The position numbers and the translations under genes were made by a program. Below the pieces are notes generated by a model that was not told where the DNA came from, searched no databases, and worked only from the letters and a program-made list of their open reading frames with translations. Shown one piece after another: positions 7,088 through 15,778 of a stretch of DNA of 64,000 nt; the stretch's first letter is position 1; each line of letters opens with the position of its first letter. The stretch comes from JAJPHF01 sp035293805 (lineage in GTDB: Bacteria > Chloroflexota > UBA6077 > JAJPHF01): assembly GCA_035293805.1 (NCBI GenBank), contig DATGMD010000045.1, positions 54,975 to 118,974 of the forward strand, given 5' to 3'.

Positions 7088-9202
7088 GTGCATCGTCTGG
7101 AGCCGTTGTTCCGCTTCTCGTCCGTCGCCATGGTGGGCGCGACCGATAGCTCGCGCACCGGCGGGGCGCCCTATCAGGCGCTCCGCGATCTGGGCTTCAC
7201 GGGCACGTTCTACCCCATCAACGCGCGGCGCCCGGAGGTACACGGGCTGCGCGCCTACCCGGACCCGGCCAGCCTGCCGGCCGACATCGACGCGGCGGTG
7301 GTCGCCATCGGCCGCGACGGCGTCGTCCCGGCCGTGCGCGCCTGCGCGGACCGCGGCGCGCGGGCGATCACGCTGCCCGGCGGCGGCTTCGCGGAGTACG
7401 ACGACCACGGCCGTGCGCTGCAAGCCGAGCTGGTGGCGCTCGCCCGCGAGCGCGACCTGCTGCTCGTCGGCCCGAACTGCTTCGGGGCGGCGTCCATCGT
7501 GAACAAGTGCGCGATCTTCGCCGGTCTCGGGCTCGACAAGGTGCAGGCCGGCAACGTGGCGGTCATCTCGAACAGCGGCGGCCTGCTGCTGGAGATCCTG
7601 ACCTACGGCACGGCGCGCGGCCTCGGCTTCAGCCACATCGTCTCGTCGGGCAATGAGGCTGTCGTGACCGCCGCCGACCTGCTCGACTACTTCGTGGACG
7701 ACCCGGCAACCGACGTGGTGCTGGCGGTTATCGAGACGATCCGCAAGCCGGAGCTGTTCCTGGCGGCGGCCGAGCGCGCGGCGGCGGCGCGCAAGCCGAT
7801 CGTCGTGCTGAAGATGGGCGCGTCCGTGAAGGGCGCGCGCTCGGCGCTCACCCACACCGCCGCGCTGAGCGGCAGCGACGCCGTGTACGACGCGGCCTTT
7901 CGCCAGACGGGCGTCACGCGCGTCCACGACCTCGACGACTTCATCGAGATGGGCGTGCTGTATTCCGGCGCGGTCCAGACGCTGCGCCGCCGGCCGCTGG
8001 AGCGCGCGGCCGTGATCGAGATCTCGGGCGGCGGCAAGGAGTTGATCTGCGACGCCGCCGAGGCCGCGGGCGTCGAGCTGCCCGACCCGACACCCGAGAC
8101 GATCGCCGCCATCCGGCCCGGGCTGAACCCCGAGGTCGAGGTCAGCAACCCGCTGGACACGACCGGCAACTGGAACTCGCCCTGGATTCCGACCGTCTAT
8201 CCGGCGGCGCTGCGCGCCTTCGCGCAGCAGCCCGGCATCGACGTCATCGTGTCGCGCTTTAGCGGCCCGCGCACGGGCGGCATCGGCGTTCTGCGCGAAC
8301 GGCTGGACGAGCTAGCCGCCGCCCGTGCCGAGCACCCCGACCAGCTCCACGTGACACTGTCGCGCACCTCCGACCAGTTCAGCGAGGAGTGGCTGGACGC
8401 GGTGCGCGAGTACGGCGTGCTGTTCCTGCAAGGCTACGCCCGCGGCTTCCGCGCGCTCGGGCGCCTCGCCGCCTACAGCCGCTTCCTGCGCGAGCAGGCC
8501 GGGGCGCCGGAGGCACCCCGCTCGCCCATCCGGGTCGAGCTGCCCGCCGGCCGCGCGGCGCTGAACGAGGTCGAGGCGAAGGACCTCCTGCGCGCGGCGG
8601 GGCTGCCGGTCGTCGCCACGCGCTGGGCGCGCTCGGCCGACGAGGCGGTGGCGCAGGCGGAGGCGCTGGGCTACCCGGTGGCGGCGAAGGTGCTCGCGCC
8701 GCAGATCCTGCACAAGAGCGACGTGGGTGGCGTGCGGCTGGGCCTGGCCGACGCGGCAGCCGTCCACGAGGCGTTCGGCGAGCTAGAGGCGGTGGCCGCG
8801 AGCGTGCCGGGCGCCGAGTTCCAGGGGGTCGCCGTGCAGCCGATGGCGGCGCCGGGGCTGGAGCTAGTGCTGGGCGCGAACCGCGACCCGCAGTTCGGGC
8901 CGGCGGTGCTGTTCGGCCTGGGCGGGGTGTTCGTGGAGGTGCTGCACGACGTGGCGCTGCGGGTGGCGCCGCTGCGCGCGCGCGACGCCGCGGCGATGCT
9001 CGACGAGATCAAGGGGCGGGCGCTGCTCGACGGCGCGCGCGGCCAGCCGGCGGTGAGCCGCGCGGCGATCGTGGACGCGCTCTGTCGCCTGTCGGACCTG
9101 ATGCTGGCCGCGCCACAGATCGCCTCCGTCGATCTGAACCCCGTGCTCGCTTATCCGGATGGCCTGCTCGCCGTGGATGCGCGCATCGTCCTGACACAAT
9201 AA
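7088..9202 (+). CDS. ADP-forming acyl-CoA synthetase (acetate-CoA ligase, NDP-forming family)
   Basis: A 704-residue single-chain member of the NDP-forming acyl-CoA synthetases. Domains in order are a CoA-binding Rossmann domain (about 8-110), two succinyl-CoA-ligase-like domains (about 150-440), and a C-terminal ATP-grasp domain (about 475-700). The phospho-histidine loop is LTHTAALSGSD with His256, and ATP-grasp residues appear in AKVLAPQILHKSDVGGVRLG. The enzyme links an acid, CoA and ATP through a phosphoenzyme, or runs in reverse to make ATP. It lies among CoA-ester genes (the CaiB gene upstream) and before an uptake lipoprotein, fitting activation of imported acids. Confidence 0.92.
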   Translation: MHRLEPLFRFSSVAMVGATDSSRTGGAPYQALRDLGFTGTFYPINARRPEVHGLRAYPDPASLPADIDAAVVAIGRDGVVPAVRACADRGARAITLPGGGFAEYDDHGRALQAELVALARERDLLLVGPNCFGAASIVNKCAIFAGLGLDKVQAGNVAVISNSGGLLLEILTYGTARGLGFSHIVSSGNEAVVTAADLLDYFVDDPATDVVLAVIETIRKPELFLAAAERAAAARKPIVVLKMGASVKGARSALTHTAALSGSDAVYDAAFRQTGVTRVHDLDDFIEMGVLYSGAVQTLRRRPLERAAVIEISGGGKELICDAAEAAGVELPDPTPETIAAIRPGLNPEVEVSNPLDTTGNWNSPWIPTVYPAALRAFAQQPGIDVIVSRFSGPRTGGIGVLRERLDELAAARAEHPDQLHVTLSRTSDQFSEEWLDAVREYGVLFLQGYARGFRALGRLAAYSRFLREQAGAPEAPRSPIRVELPAGRAALNEVEAKDLLRAAGLPVVATRWARSADEAVAQAEALGYPVAAKVLAPQILHKSDVGGVRLGLADAAAVHEAFGELEAVAASVPGAEFQGVAVQPMAAPGLELVLGANRDPQFGPAVLFGLGGVFVEVLHDVALRVAPLRARDAAAMLDEIKGRALLDGARGQPAVSRAAIVDALCRLSDLMLAAPQIASVDLNPVLAYPDGLLAVDARIVLTQ

Positions 9203-9225
9203 CCCGCGTCGACAATCACCTTCCC

Positions 9226-9262
9226 CCGCTCTACTGTGGGAGAGCGGGGCAGGGGAGTGAGG
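9226..9262. repeat. Degenerate GGGAGAGGG-family palindrome
   Basis: CCCCGCTCT-ACTGTG-GGAGAGCGGGG forms an imperfect hairpin just after the synthetase stop codon. It could serve as its terminator. It is a diverged copy of the repeat family seen elsewhere in the window. Confidence 0.45.
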
Positions 9263-9331
9263 TCCGACGGCGCCAGCGATGACGCGGCTAGCAACCGAGC
9301 GGTAGATGTGCGGCGGAGAGGAGCATTGAGC

Positions 9332-10444
9332 ATGGTGCGCGCTCGCACGGACATCGCGCGACAAGAACGAGCGCCAGGCCCGCCGCGGCGCCTGACCGGC
9401 GTTCTGGCGACCCTGCTCCTCCTCGCCGCGGCGGCCTGCGCCGCCCCGAGCGGCTCGCCGCAAGCCAGCGCGCCACTCCCCGCGACGAGCAGCGCCGGCG
9501 CCACGCCGGCCGTCGACCCGGCGCCGGCCCCGCCCGCCCCGCTACACGTCGTCGCGAACTGGACGCAGCCGACCGGCGCGATGTCGGGCTTCTGGATCGC
9601 CCAGGAGGCCGGGCTGTTCCGCGAGCAGGGCCTCGACGTGGAGCTGCTCAATATTCCCAACACCTCCCGCGTGCTGCAAACGATGGCGGCCGGCGAGATG
9701 GACCTCAGTCCGCTCGACCCGGCCACCACCATCCGCGCCAGCCTGGGCGGGCTGGACGCCGTGCTCCTATACGCGCAGACGAACCGCCTGGTGTTCGGCG
9801 TCTACGCCCAGCCCAGCATCCAGGACCCGCAGGACCTGCGCGGCAAGGTGCTCGGCACGACGCGCATCGGCGCCTCGGCGAACACCGCCCTGCTGGTGGC
9901 GCTCAAGCGGTGGGGCCTGGTCCCCGACCGTGACGTGGCGCTGCGCCAGCTTGGCGAGACGCAGGCCATCTACGCCGCCATGCAGACCGGCCAGATCGAT
10001 GCGGCGCCGTTCGGCCTGCCCGTGGACCGCGCCCTGCTGCCCACGCAGCGCGAGCTGATCAACCTGGCGACCGATGGCCCCGAGTACGCCTCGATCGCCG
10101 TGGGCGGGCTCCGCACGTGGATCAACGCCAACGAGGAAGCCGTGCGCCGCTTCGGCCGCGCCTACGCGCTGGCTATCCGCCGGCTCAAGAACGACAAAGC
10201 GTACGCGCTCGAGATCTACCGCAAGTACCTGGGCACCGACGACGCCGCGTACCTCGACGAGGTCTACGCGCTGTTCAGCCGCGCGCTGCCCTCGGTGCCC
10301 TACGTGACGGACGAGGCTATGGCCCAGGCGCTCGCGGACCTCGTCGAGGAGGAGCCGCAGCTCGCCGGGCGCCAGGGGTCGGAGTGGGTGGACTCGCGCT
10401 TCGTCCGCGAGATGGAGGACGAGGGCTTCTTCGCGTCCCGCTAG
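9332..10444 (+). CDS. Solute-binding lipoprotein, NMT1/THI5/SsuA-like
   Basis: A 370-residue periplasmic-type binding protein anchored as a lipoprotein. The signal peptide ends in a lipobox (LLLLAAAAC, Cys36), followed by an Ala/Pro/Ser linker and a type 2 solute-binding fold beginning HVVANWTQPTGAM and including FWIAQEAGLFREQGLDVELL, the hallmark of the NMT1/THI5 group. The ATG at 9332 is used because it places the charged signal start behind GAGAGGAG. No permease or ATPase is present. The next gene, 159 bp on, encodes an MFS transporter, so the lipoprotein may capture the same substrate or use a distant ABC system. Confidence 0.88.
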   Translation: MVRARTDIARQERAPGPPRRLTGVLATLLLLAAAACAAPSGSPQASAPLPATSSAGATPAVDPAPAPPAPLHVVANWTQPTGAMSGFWIAQEAGLFREQGLDVELLNIPNTSRVLQTMAAGEMDLSPLDPATTIRASLGGLDAVLLYAQTNRLVFGVYAQPSIQDPQDLRGKVLGTTRIGASANTALLVALKRWGLVPDRDVALRQLGETQAIYAAMQTGQIDAAPFGLPVDRALLPTQRELINLATDGPEYASIAVGGLRTWINANEEAVRRFGRAYALAIRRLKNDKAYALEIYRKYLGTDDAAYLDEVYALFSRALPSVPYVTDEAMAQALADLVEEEPQLAGRQGSEWVDSRFVREMEDEGFFASR

Positions 10445-10603
10445 ATGCGCGGCTCGCGGCCGGCGGCGCCTAGCACGAGTGGCGCCGCGGGAGTTCACGC
10501 AGTAGAATGCGAGTCGCGCCACGGACTCACCGCCGGGGCGGCACCGCCGGCGGCGCGGGCGCGGCGCGGTGTCCCAGGAGCCGGTGGCGGCAGAGGGGGA
10601 GCC

Positions 10604-11956
10604 ATGACAAGCGCGACGACCGGCTCCGCCCGCGCCCTGTTCACGCTCGACTGGTACCGCGCGCTCAGCCCCGACGGCCGCCTGGCCTTCATCGCCGCCT
10701 GGGGCGGCTACGCGCTCGCCGGCTTCGACTTCCTCGCCTTCACCTTCGTGCTGGCGCCGATCCGCGCCGCCTTCGGGCTGAGCGAGGGGCAGATCGGCGC
10801 GCTGGCGACCGCGAGCCTCATGGCCTCGGTGGCCGGCGGGATCGCCGGCGGCGTGCTGGCCGACCGGCTGGGCCGCGCCCGCGTGCTGCGCTGGAGCATC
10901 GCGGCGTACGCGCTGCTCAGCTTCCTGTCGGGGCTCGCGCAGAGCTACGAGCAGCTACTCGCCCTGCGCGCGCTGCTCGGCGCCGGCTTCGGCGCCGAGT
11001 GGACCGCCGGGGCGTTGCTGGTGGCGGAATACGCCGCGCCGGCGCAGCGCGGCCGCACGCAGGGCGTGTACACCGCGGGGTTCTCCGTGGGCGACGGGCT
11101 CGCCACCCTGGCCTACTTCGTCATTACCGCGCTGGTGCCGGCCGCGCTGTCCTGGCGCGTGCTGTTCTGGCTGGGCGTGCTGCCCGCACTGCTCGTGCTG
11201 TGGGCGCGCACCCGGGTGGTCGACCCGCCGGCCTACCGCGCCGCCCAGGCCCACGCGAGCGCGGGCACTGGCCCCGCGCCGGGGCATGGCTCGCTGGGGG
11301 CGATCTTCGTGCCGCCGCTGCTCGTCGCCACCGTCGGGGGCAGCCTGCTGGCCAGCGGCATCCTGAGCGGCAAGTACATCGTCAACATCTGGCTGCCGGG
11401 CTACTTGCAGCAGTGGCGCGGCCTGGGCAGCGCGGCCGCGGCCATCCAGATCGGCGTGGTCCTCGTCGGCGCGGTGCTCGGGTGCATCGTCGGCGGCTAC
11501 TGTCAGGACGGCCTGGGGCGCCGCCGCACCTTCCTGCTGTACTCGCTCGCCAGTCCGGCGGCGCTCTGGCTATACCTGCTCGTCCCGGCTGGCCTGGCCT
11601 GGCTGCTGCTCGTCGTCGGCGCGCTCGTGGGGTTCTGCACGGCGGGCGCGCTCAGCGGGCTGGGCGCCTACCTGGCCGAGCTGTACCCGAGCGCCCATCG
11701 CGGCGCCGGCCAGGGCGTCACCTACAACCTGGGGCGCGGCGCCAGCGGCCTGGTCGCGGGCGGCATCGGCTTGCTGGCGCCGGCCATCGACCTGAACGCC
11801 GCGATGGCCGTCGGCGCCAGCGTGTACCTGGTCGCGCTGGCGGGGCTGGTGCTCTTGCCCGAGACGCGCGGGCGCGACCTCACTGCCCATCCGGCGATCG
11901 CACCAGCCATCCCACCAAGCGCGAGTGCTCAGGCGGCCGGTGCCGAGCCAGGCTAG
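10604..11956 (+). CDS. MFS transporter (aromatic acid/sugar acid type)
   Basis: A 450-residue inner-membrane protein with about 12 hydrophobic segments. The MFS loop 2-3 signature is GGVLADRLGRARVL, with a related motif (GGYCQDGLGRRRTF) in the second half, and the C-terminus has LPETRGRDL. The overall pattern fits proton-driven symporters of small organic or aromatic acids. The ATG follows AGAGGGGGAGCC. Its partner upstream is a solute-binding lipoprotein, and a similar lipoprotein-MFS pair occurs at 19.0-21.5 kb. The substrate is not determined. Confidence 0.88.
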   Translation: MTSATTGSARALFTLDWYRALSPDGRLAFIAAWGGYALAGFDFLAFTFVLAPIRAAFGLSEGQIGALATASLMASVAGGIAGGVLADRLGRARVLRWSIAAYALLSFLSGLAQSYEQLLALRALLGAGFGAEWTAGALLVAEYAAPAQRGRTQGVYTAGFSVGDGLATLAYFVITALVPAALSWRVLFWLGVLPALLVLWARTRVVDPPAYRAAQAHASAGTGPAPGHGSLGAIFVPPLLVATVGGSLLASGILSGKYIVNIWLPGYLQQWRGLGSAAAAIQIGVVLVGAVLGCIVGGYCQDGLGRRRTFLLYSLASPAALWLYLLVPAGLAWLLLVVGALVGFCTAGALSGLGAYLAELYPSAHRGAGQGVTYNLGRGASGLVAGGIGLLAPAIDLNAAMAVGASVYLVALAGLVLLPETRGRDLTAHPAIAPAIPPSASAQAAGAEPG

Positions 11957-12033
11957 AGCGGGATGCCCGCGACGCGAGCAGCCGACGTTCGGTAGGGGCA
12001 GGTTCACGCGATGCCAGGGGTCGCCACGCGGGA

Positions 12034-12055
12034 GGGGCGGGTTTCATGCCCGCCC
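12034..12055. terminator. GC-rich hairpin after MFS gene
   Basis: A perfect 7-bp stem GGGCGGG/CCCGCCC around a 7-nt loop lies in the 239-bp gap after the MFS gene, with no U-tract. It is part of a GTAGGGGC-type intergenic sequence whose relatives occur near 51.7 and 55.3 kb. Nothing else is seen in this gap. Confidence 0.35.
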
Positions 12056-12195
12056 GCGGCCGTCGAGGCCGCAACCCCGGCGCCGGCCGACCCCGCGGCC
12101 CAACAGCATTCCGCCCGTAGCGCGAGCATGAGGCCCGGTCCCACCCCGCCCACCGCGGGCAACGTGGCAAGCACATCCAGCAGGGAGAACAGCCG

Positions 12196-13353
12196 ATGTA
12201 CGTGGCGACACGCGACGTGATGCTGCCGACGACGATTATCGGCTCGCTGCCGCGGCCGCAGTGGTACACGGCCCGGCTCGGCGACCGCCCGTTCCGCGCG
12301 GCGATGGCCGACGCCGTCTACCGCGAGCAGTACGTGGATGCCGTCGCGGCGCTGATCCGCGACCAGGAGCGCGCGGGGCTCGACCTCGTCACGGACGGCG
12401 ACAGCCGCTTCGATCCCGAGGTCGGCGGCGGCTCGTGGGCCGGCTACCCCGCCAGCCACCTGAGCGGCACCGCCGGGCGCACCTGGGACCGGGGCGACCG
12501 CACGCCCGCCCCGGTCGGCACGATCATGCACGAGATCGGCGAGGCGTCGTCGCAGCCCATCGTCGTCGAGCCGGTCGGCCCCGGCACGCTGCAGTACACG
12601 GAGATCTGGCAGACCGCCCAGCAGCTCACGCCGACGCCCGTGAAGTTCGGCACGCCGGTCGCCGAGGTGATCGAGGGCCGCCTGGCCAACCGGCACTACG
12701 CCGACCGCCGCGCGCTGGTGCGGGACATCGCGGACGCCCTGAACGCCGAGCTGACCGCCCTCGCCCGCGCGGGCTGCCCGGCCATCCAGCTCGAAGCGCC
12801 CTGGATTACGCGGTCGGTCAACCGCCAGCGCCCCGAGATGTGGGAGCCCGAGTTCTACGTCGAGGTGTTCGAGCGCACCACCCGCGGCCTGCAAGCGCTC
12901 ACCGAGGTCTGGGCGCACACCTGCTGGGGCAACCCCGCGGCGCAGCGGCCGTTCAGCACGACGCCGCGCTACGCGCCCGTGCTGGAGATGCTCGACGCGC
13001 TGCCCTGCGACGTGGTGACGGTCGAGAACGCTGACAGCGGCTGCGCCGAGCTAGACGTAGTGTGCCAGGGGATCAAGACGAAGAAGCTGGCGCTCGGCGT
13101 GGTGAGCCACCGCACGCTCCAGGTGGAGACGGCCGACGAGGTGGCCGCCATCCTGCGCCGCGCGCTGGAGCACGTGCCGCCCGAGCGCCTGGCCGTGACC
13201 GCCGACTGCGGCTTCGGCCGCGAGGGCATGAGCCGGCGCATTGCCTACTACAAGATGGTCGCCATGGTGCGGGGCACGAACGCCGTGCGCCGCGAGCGGG
13301 GCCTGCCCGAGCATCCCTGCCGCGCCGCCGACCCCGCCTTCGCCTGGGCGTGA
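12196..13353 (+). CDS. Cobalamin-independent methionine synthase-like protein (MetE C-terminal domain family)
   Basis: A 385-residue single-domain relative of the MetE catalytic domain. Zinc ligands are visible as AHTCWGN (His241, Cys243), VTVENADSG (Glu277) and TADCGFGRE (Cys338). It lacks the N-terminal half of true MetE (about 750 residues). Such short proteins act in methyl transfer to thiols, or in epoxide or methylated-compound metabolism. The start ATG follows CAGGGAGAACAGCC. Neighbours are transport and catabolic genes rather than methionine genes, so a catabolic methyl- or alkyl-transfer role is plausible but unproven. Confidence 0.82.
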   Translation: MYVATRDVMLPTTIIGSLPRPQWYTARLGDRPFRAAMADAVYREQYVDAVAALIRDQERAGLDLVTDGDSRFDPEVGGGSWAGYPASHLSGTAGRTWDRGDRTPAPVGTIMHEIGEASSQPIVVEPVGPGTLQYTEIWQTAQQLTPTPVKFGTPVAEVIEGRLANRHYADRRALVRDIADALNAELTALARAGCPAIQLEAPWITRSVNRQRPEMWEPEFYVEVFERTTRGLQALTEVWAHTCWGNPAAQRPFSTTPRYAPVLEMLDALPCDVVTVENADSGCAELDVVCQGIKTKKLALGVVSHRTLQVETADEVAAILRRALEHVPPERLAVTADCGFGREGMSRRIAYYKMVAMVRGTNAVRRERGLPEHPCRAADPAFAWA

Positions 13354-13393
13354 TGCTAGCTGCCGTCGAGAGGTACGCCGATCAGGGCATGCC

Positions 13394-13527
13394 GCCCTCA
13401 CCCCGGCTCTCTCCCAGGGGGAGAGGGAGTACGATAGCCATCATTCCGGCCCTCTCCTCGAGGGCGAGGGGTGGGATCGCGCCCTCGTCTGTCCCCTCTC
13501 CCTCTGGGAGAGGGTTAGGGTGAGGGC
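13394..13527. repeat. Palindromic repeats (GGGAGAGGG family, three units)
   Basis: Three inverted-repeat units lie between the convergent MetE-like and cupin genes, two with clear CTCTCCC/GGGAGAG arms and one degenerate (CCCTCTCCTCGAGGGCGAGGG). Their position suits bidirectional termination. Confidence 0.7.
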
Positions 13528-13559
13528 GTGTTCTATCAGCTCAATCTTCGGAGCACCAG

Positions 13560-14612
13560 CTAGCCCAGCACCGAAGCCACCGGCAGCGGCGCCCCGGCGG
13601 CGCTGGGGTGGCGGCCGTACTGGCCGGTCTCCATTAGCTCGGCGGCCGCCTGGCCGGCGGGCGTGAGGCGCAGGGTGCCGCGCGAGTCGAGCAGCCAGGC
13701 GACGTAGCCCTCCGGCACGTTCTCCTGCGGGCCGTGGTGGATGATGCCTTTCGGCACCCAGGTGAGCGTGCCGGGCTCCCGCACCGCGCCCCAGGCGCCC
13801 GGCCCGGCGAAGTAGTAGATGATCTCGTCGTAGTCGGCGTTCACGTGGATCGGGGGGCGCCCGCGCGGGTTGGCGCTCAGGTTGTACAGCAGCTCGGCGT
13901 TGTCGCGCGAGACGGCGAACGGGCTGGGCGGCCCATTCGGGTTCACCAGCAGGCTCCGCACGTTCAGCTTCCAGACAGGGATCGTACCGTCGTGCAGGGC
14001 GACGCGCGCCAGCGGGTTGTGGGGCCGCACGTAGCGGGTGACGCCGTCGAACGCCTTGACGAGCACCACCGTGTCGCCGCCGTCCGCCCCGCTCGGCGCA
14101 TCGGCGGCCGCGCGCTCCACGTCGCCGGCCCACAGCGCCGGGTCGCCCAGGCTGACCGCACCCGGGAGCTCCAGCACGAGGCTTCGCGTCGGCGTCTGGA
14201 GGGGCGTGACGCGGTAGGCGATGGCGCGCGGGATGCACACGAAGTCGCCGGGCCCGCCGCGCAGCGTGCCCTGGTCCGTGGCGAACTCCAGCACGCCGTC
14301 CTGCACGAAGTGGATCTCGTCGGCCTCGACGTTGCTCACCAGGAACGGCGTGGGCGCCGCGCGCCCCGACACGCTCAGCCGGAAGCCCGTGCGGGCGGCG
14401 AGCAGCGGCGTGGGCAGCGCCGCCGGGTCGTCGCGGTCGGCGGGCGCCACCTCGCCCACGCGCAGCCGGTGCGGCGCGTGCGGCCCCTCGACGCTCGTGA
14501 ACTCGGGCGGGTAGTGGGGACGCTCGATGTAGGTGCTGTCGCCCGTGAAGCCCTCGCGCGTCCAGCGCATCACCGGCCGCGCGTCGTCGTGCTTGCCGTT
14601 CGTCGCCGTCAT
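13560..14612 (-). CDS. Homogentisate 1,2-dioxygenase-like cupin
   Basis: A 350-residue bicupin resembling homogentisate 1,2-dioxygenase. Candidate iron ligands in the C-terminal cupin are His256 and Glu263 in HVNADYDEIIYYF and His292/293 in GIIHHGP, a spacing close to that of homogentisate dioxygenase. The ATG at 14612 is chosen because GGAGG lies seven bases upstream; a GTG eight codons earlier is also open but would overlap the upstream gene. It is the last gene of a minus-strand operon with an FAD hydroxylase and a solute-binding lipoprotein, so it may cleave the ring of the hydroxylated substrate. The exact substrate is unknown. Confidence 0.75.
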   Translation of the reverse strand: MTATNGKHDDARPVMRWTREGFTGDSTYIERPHYPPEFTSVEGPHAPHRLRVGEVAPADRDDPAALPTPLLAARTGFRLSVSGRAAPTPFLVSNVEADEIHFVQDGVLEFATDQGTLRGGPGDFVCIPRAIAYRVTPLQTPTRSLVLELPGAVSLGDPALWAGDVERAAADAPSGADGGDTVVLVKAFDGVTRYVRPHNPLARVALHDGTIPVWKLNVRSLLVNPNGPPSPFAVSRDNAELLYNLSANPRGRPPIHVNADYDEIIYYFAGPGAWGAVREPGTLTWVPKGIIHHGPQENVPEGYVAWLLDSRGTLRLTPAGQAAAELMETGQYGRHPSAAGAPLPVASVLG

Positions 14613-14632
14613 GGTTGCGCCTCCGTTCACCG

Positions 14633-15778
14633 TCACTGATATGGGCCGAGCCGGCTCACTGCGTAGTCCACGTACTCCGGGTCTACCAGCCGTCGCGGGT
14701 CGAGGTCCACCGTCACGTCGCCGGTCGTGCGAAAGTAATCATAGTCGCTGGCGATGCTGTCCGCGTTCACGCGGCCGTCGGGATCGAAGCGCACAGGGTA
14801 CATGCGCTTCACCAGGTCGGCGCTCGGCAGCCGCGCGTAATCGGCAATGAACTTCGCCAGGGGGTCCGGGTCGGTGCGCTTTGCCAGGAAGGAATCGTAG
14901 TAGTCGCGGATGCCGCGCACGTAGGCCGTCATGTAGCGGCGGGCGGCGTCGGGGTGCTCGCGGGTGAACGGCCCGGAGTACATGATGACGGTGAACTCCG
15001 AGCCCGGCAGCACGTCGCCCACGCCCTTCCAGAGCGCGATGGTGCCCTGCTCGATGCCCCGCGTCAGCAACGGCTCCGGCTGCAGGCCCACGTCGAGCGA
15101 CCCGTTGGCGAGACTCACGCCGATGTCCGGCAGGCCCATCTCCTTCAGGTCCACGTCGTCTAAGGTGAGGCCGGCGCTCGCCAGTCCCCGCGCGAACACG
15201 ATCTCGTTGCCCGTCCCCTTCGACGGCACGCCGATCGGCCGGCCGCGCAGGTCCGGCCAGTCGCGGATGGCGCCGCTGTCGTACAGGTCCTTGCGCACGA
15301 CGATCGAGTTCCAGCGGTCGCCGTCGCGGAAGCTGCCCTTGTCGCCGACGATCAGCAGGCTCACGCCGCGGCCGACCGCGTTGAACAGGCCGGCGCTGAT
15401 CGCGCCGCCGCCCACGTCGAGCTGGCCGCTAGCGAGGGCCGGGATCATGCGCGCGGCCGAGTCGAACGGCGTCCGGTCGACGGCCAGGCCCTCTTCCTGG
15501 AAGTAGCCGCGGTCCTCGGCGATGAAGATCGGCGCGTCGCCGATCGTGGCGCCGATCTGGCCCACGGCCACCGGCACCGGCGCGGGCGCTGCGCTAGTAG
15601 TCCCCTCTTGCGCCCCTGATCCGGTGGGGGAGCCGGCACCGGTAGTAGGACCAGCAGCCGTGGCGGCCTGGGGAGGCGCGGCGGCCGGCCGGCTCCCCCC
15701 GGGCTGAGAGGGCATAGCGACCGGCGTGCTGCACCCGACTAGCAGCGCGGCCGCGAGCAGCGCCGTACGTATCGTCAA
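14633..15778 (-). CDS. Solute-binding lipoprotein, NMT1/THI5-like
   Basis: A 381-residue lipoprotein: a short signal with lipobox LLVGC (Cys16), a low-complexity Ala/Pro/Thr linker, then a type 2 binding fold (VGQIGATIGDAPIFIAEDRG, YFQEEGLAVDRTPF). The start is TTG, supported by AGGAGGA upstream and by a TTGA overlap with the stop of the monooxygenase gene, which implies translational coupling. Its C-terminal end (VDYAVSRLGPYQ) closely matches the lipoprotein at 19.0 kb (ADYAVAQLGPYQP). It is sandwiched between two enzymes of likely aromatic breakdown, so it probably binds that substrate outside the membrane. Confidence 0.88.
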   Translation of the reverse strand: MTIRTALLAAALLVGCSTPVAMPSQPGGSRPAAAPPQAATAAGPTTGAGSPTGSGAQEGTTSAAPAPVPVAVGQIGATIGDAPIFIAEDRGYFQEEGLAVDRTPFDSAARMIPALASGQLDVGGGAISAGLFNAVGRGVSLLIVGDKGSFRDGDRWNSIVVRKDLYDSGAIRDWPDLRGRPIGVPSKGTGNEIVFARGLASAGLTLDDVDLKEMGLPDIGVSLANGSLDVGLQPEPLLTRGIEQGTIALWKGVGDVLPGSEFTVIMYSGPFTREHPDAARRYMTAYVRGIRDYYDSFLAKRTDPDPLAKFIADYARLPSADLVKRMYPVRFDPDGRVNADSIASDYDYFRTTGDVTVDLDPRRLVDPEYVDYAVSRLGPYQ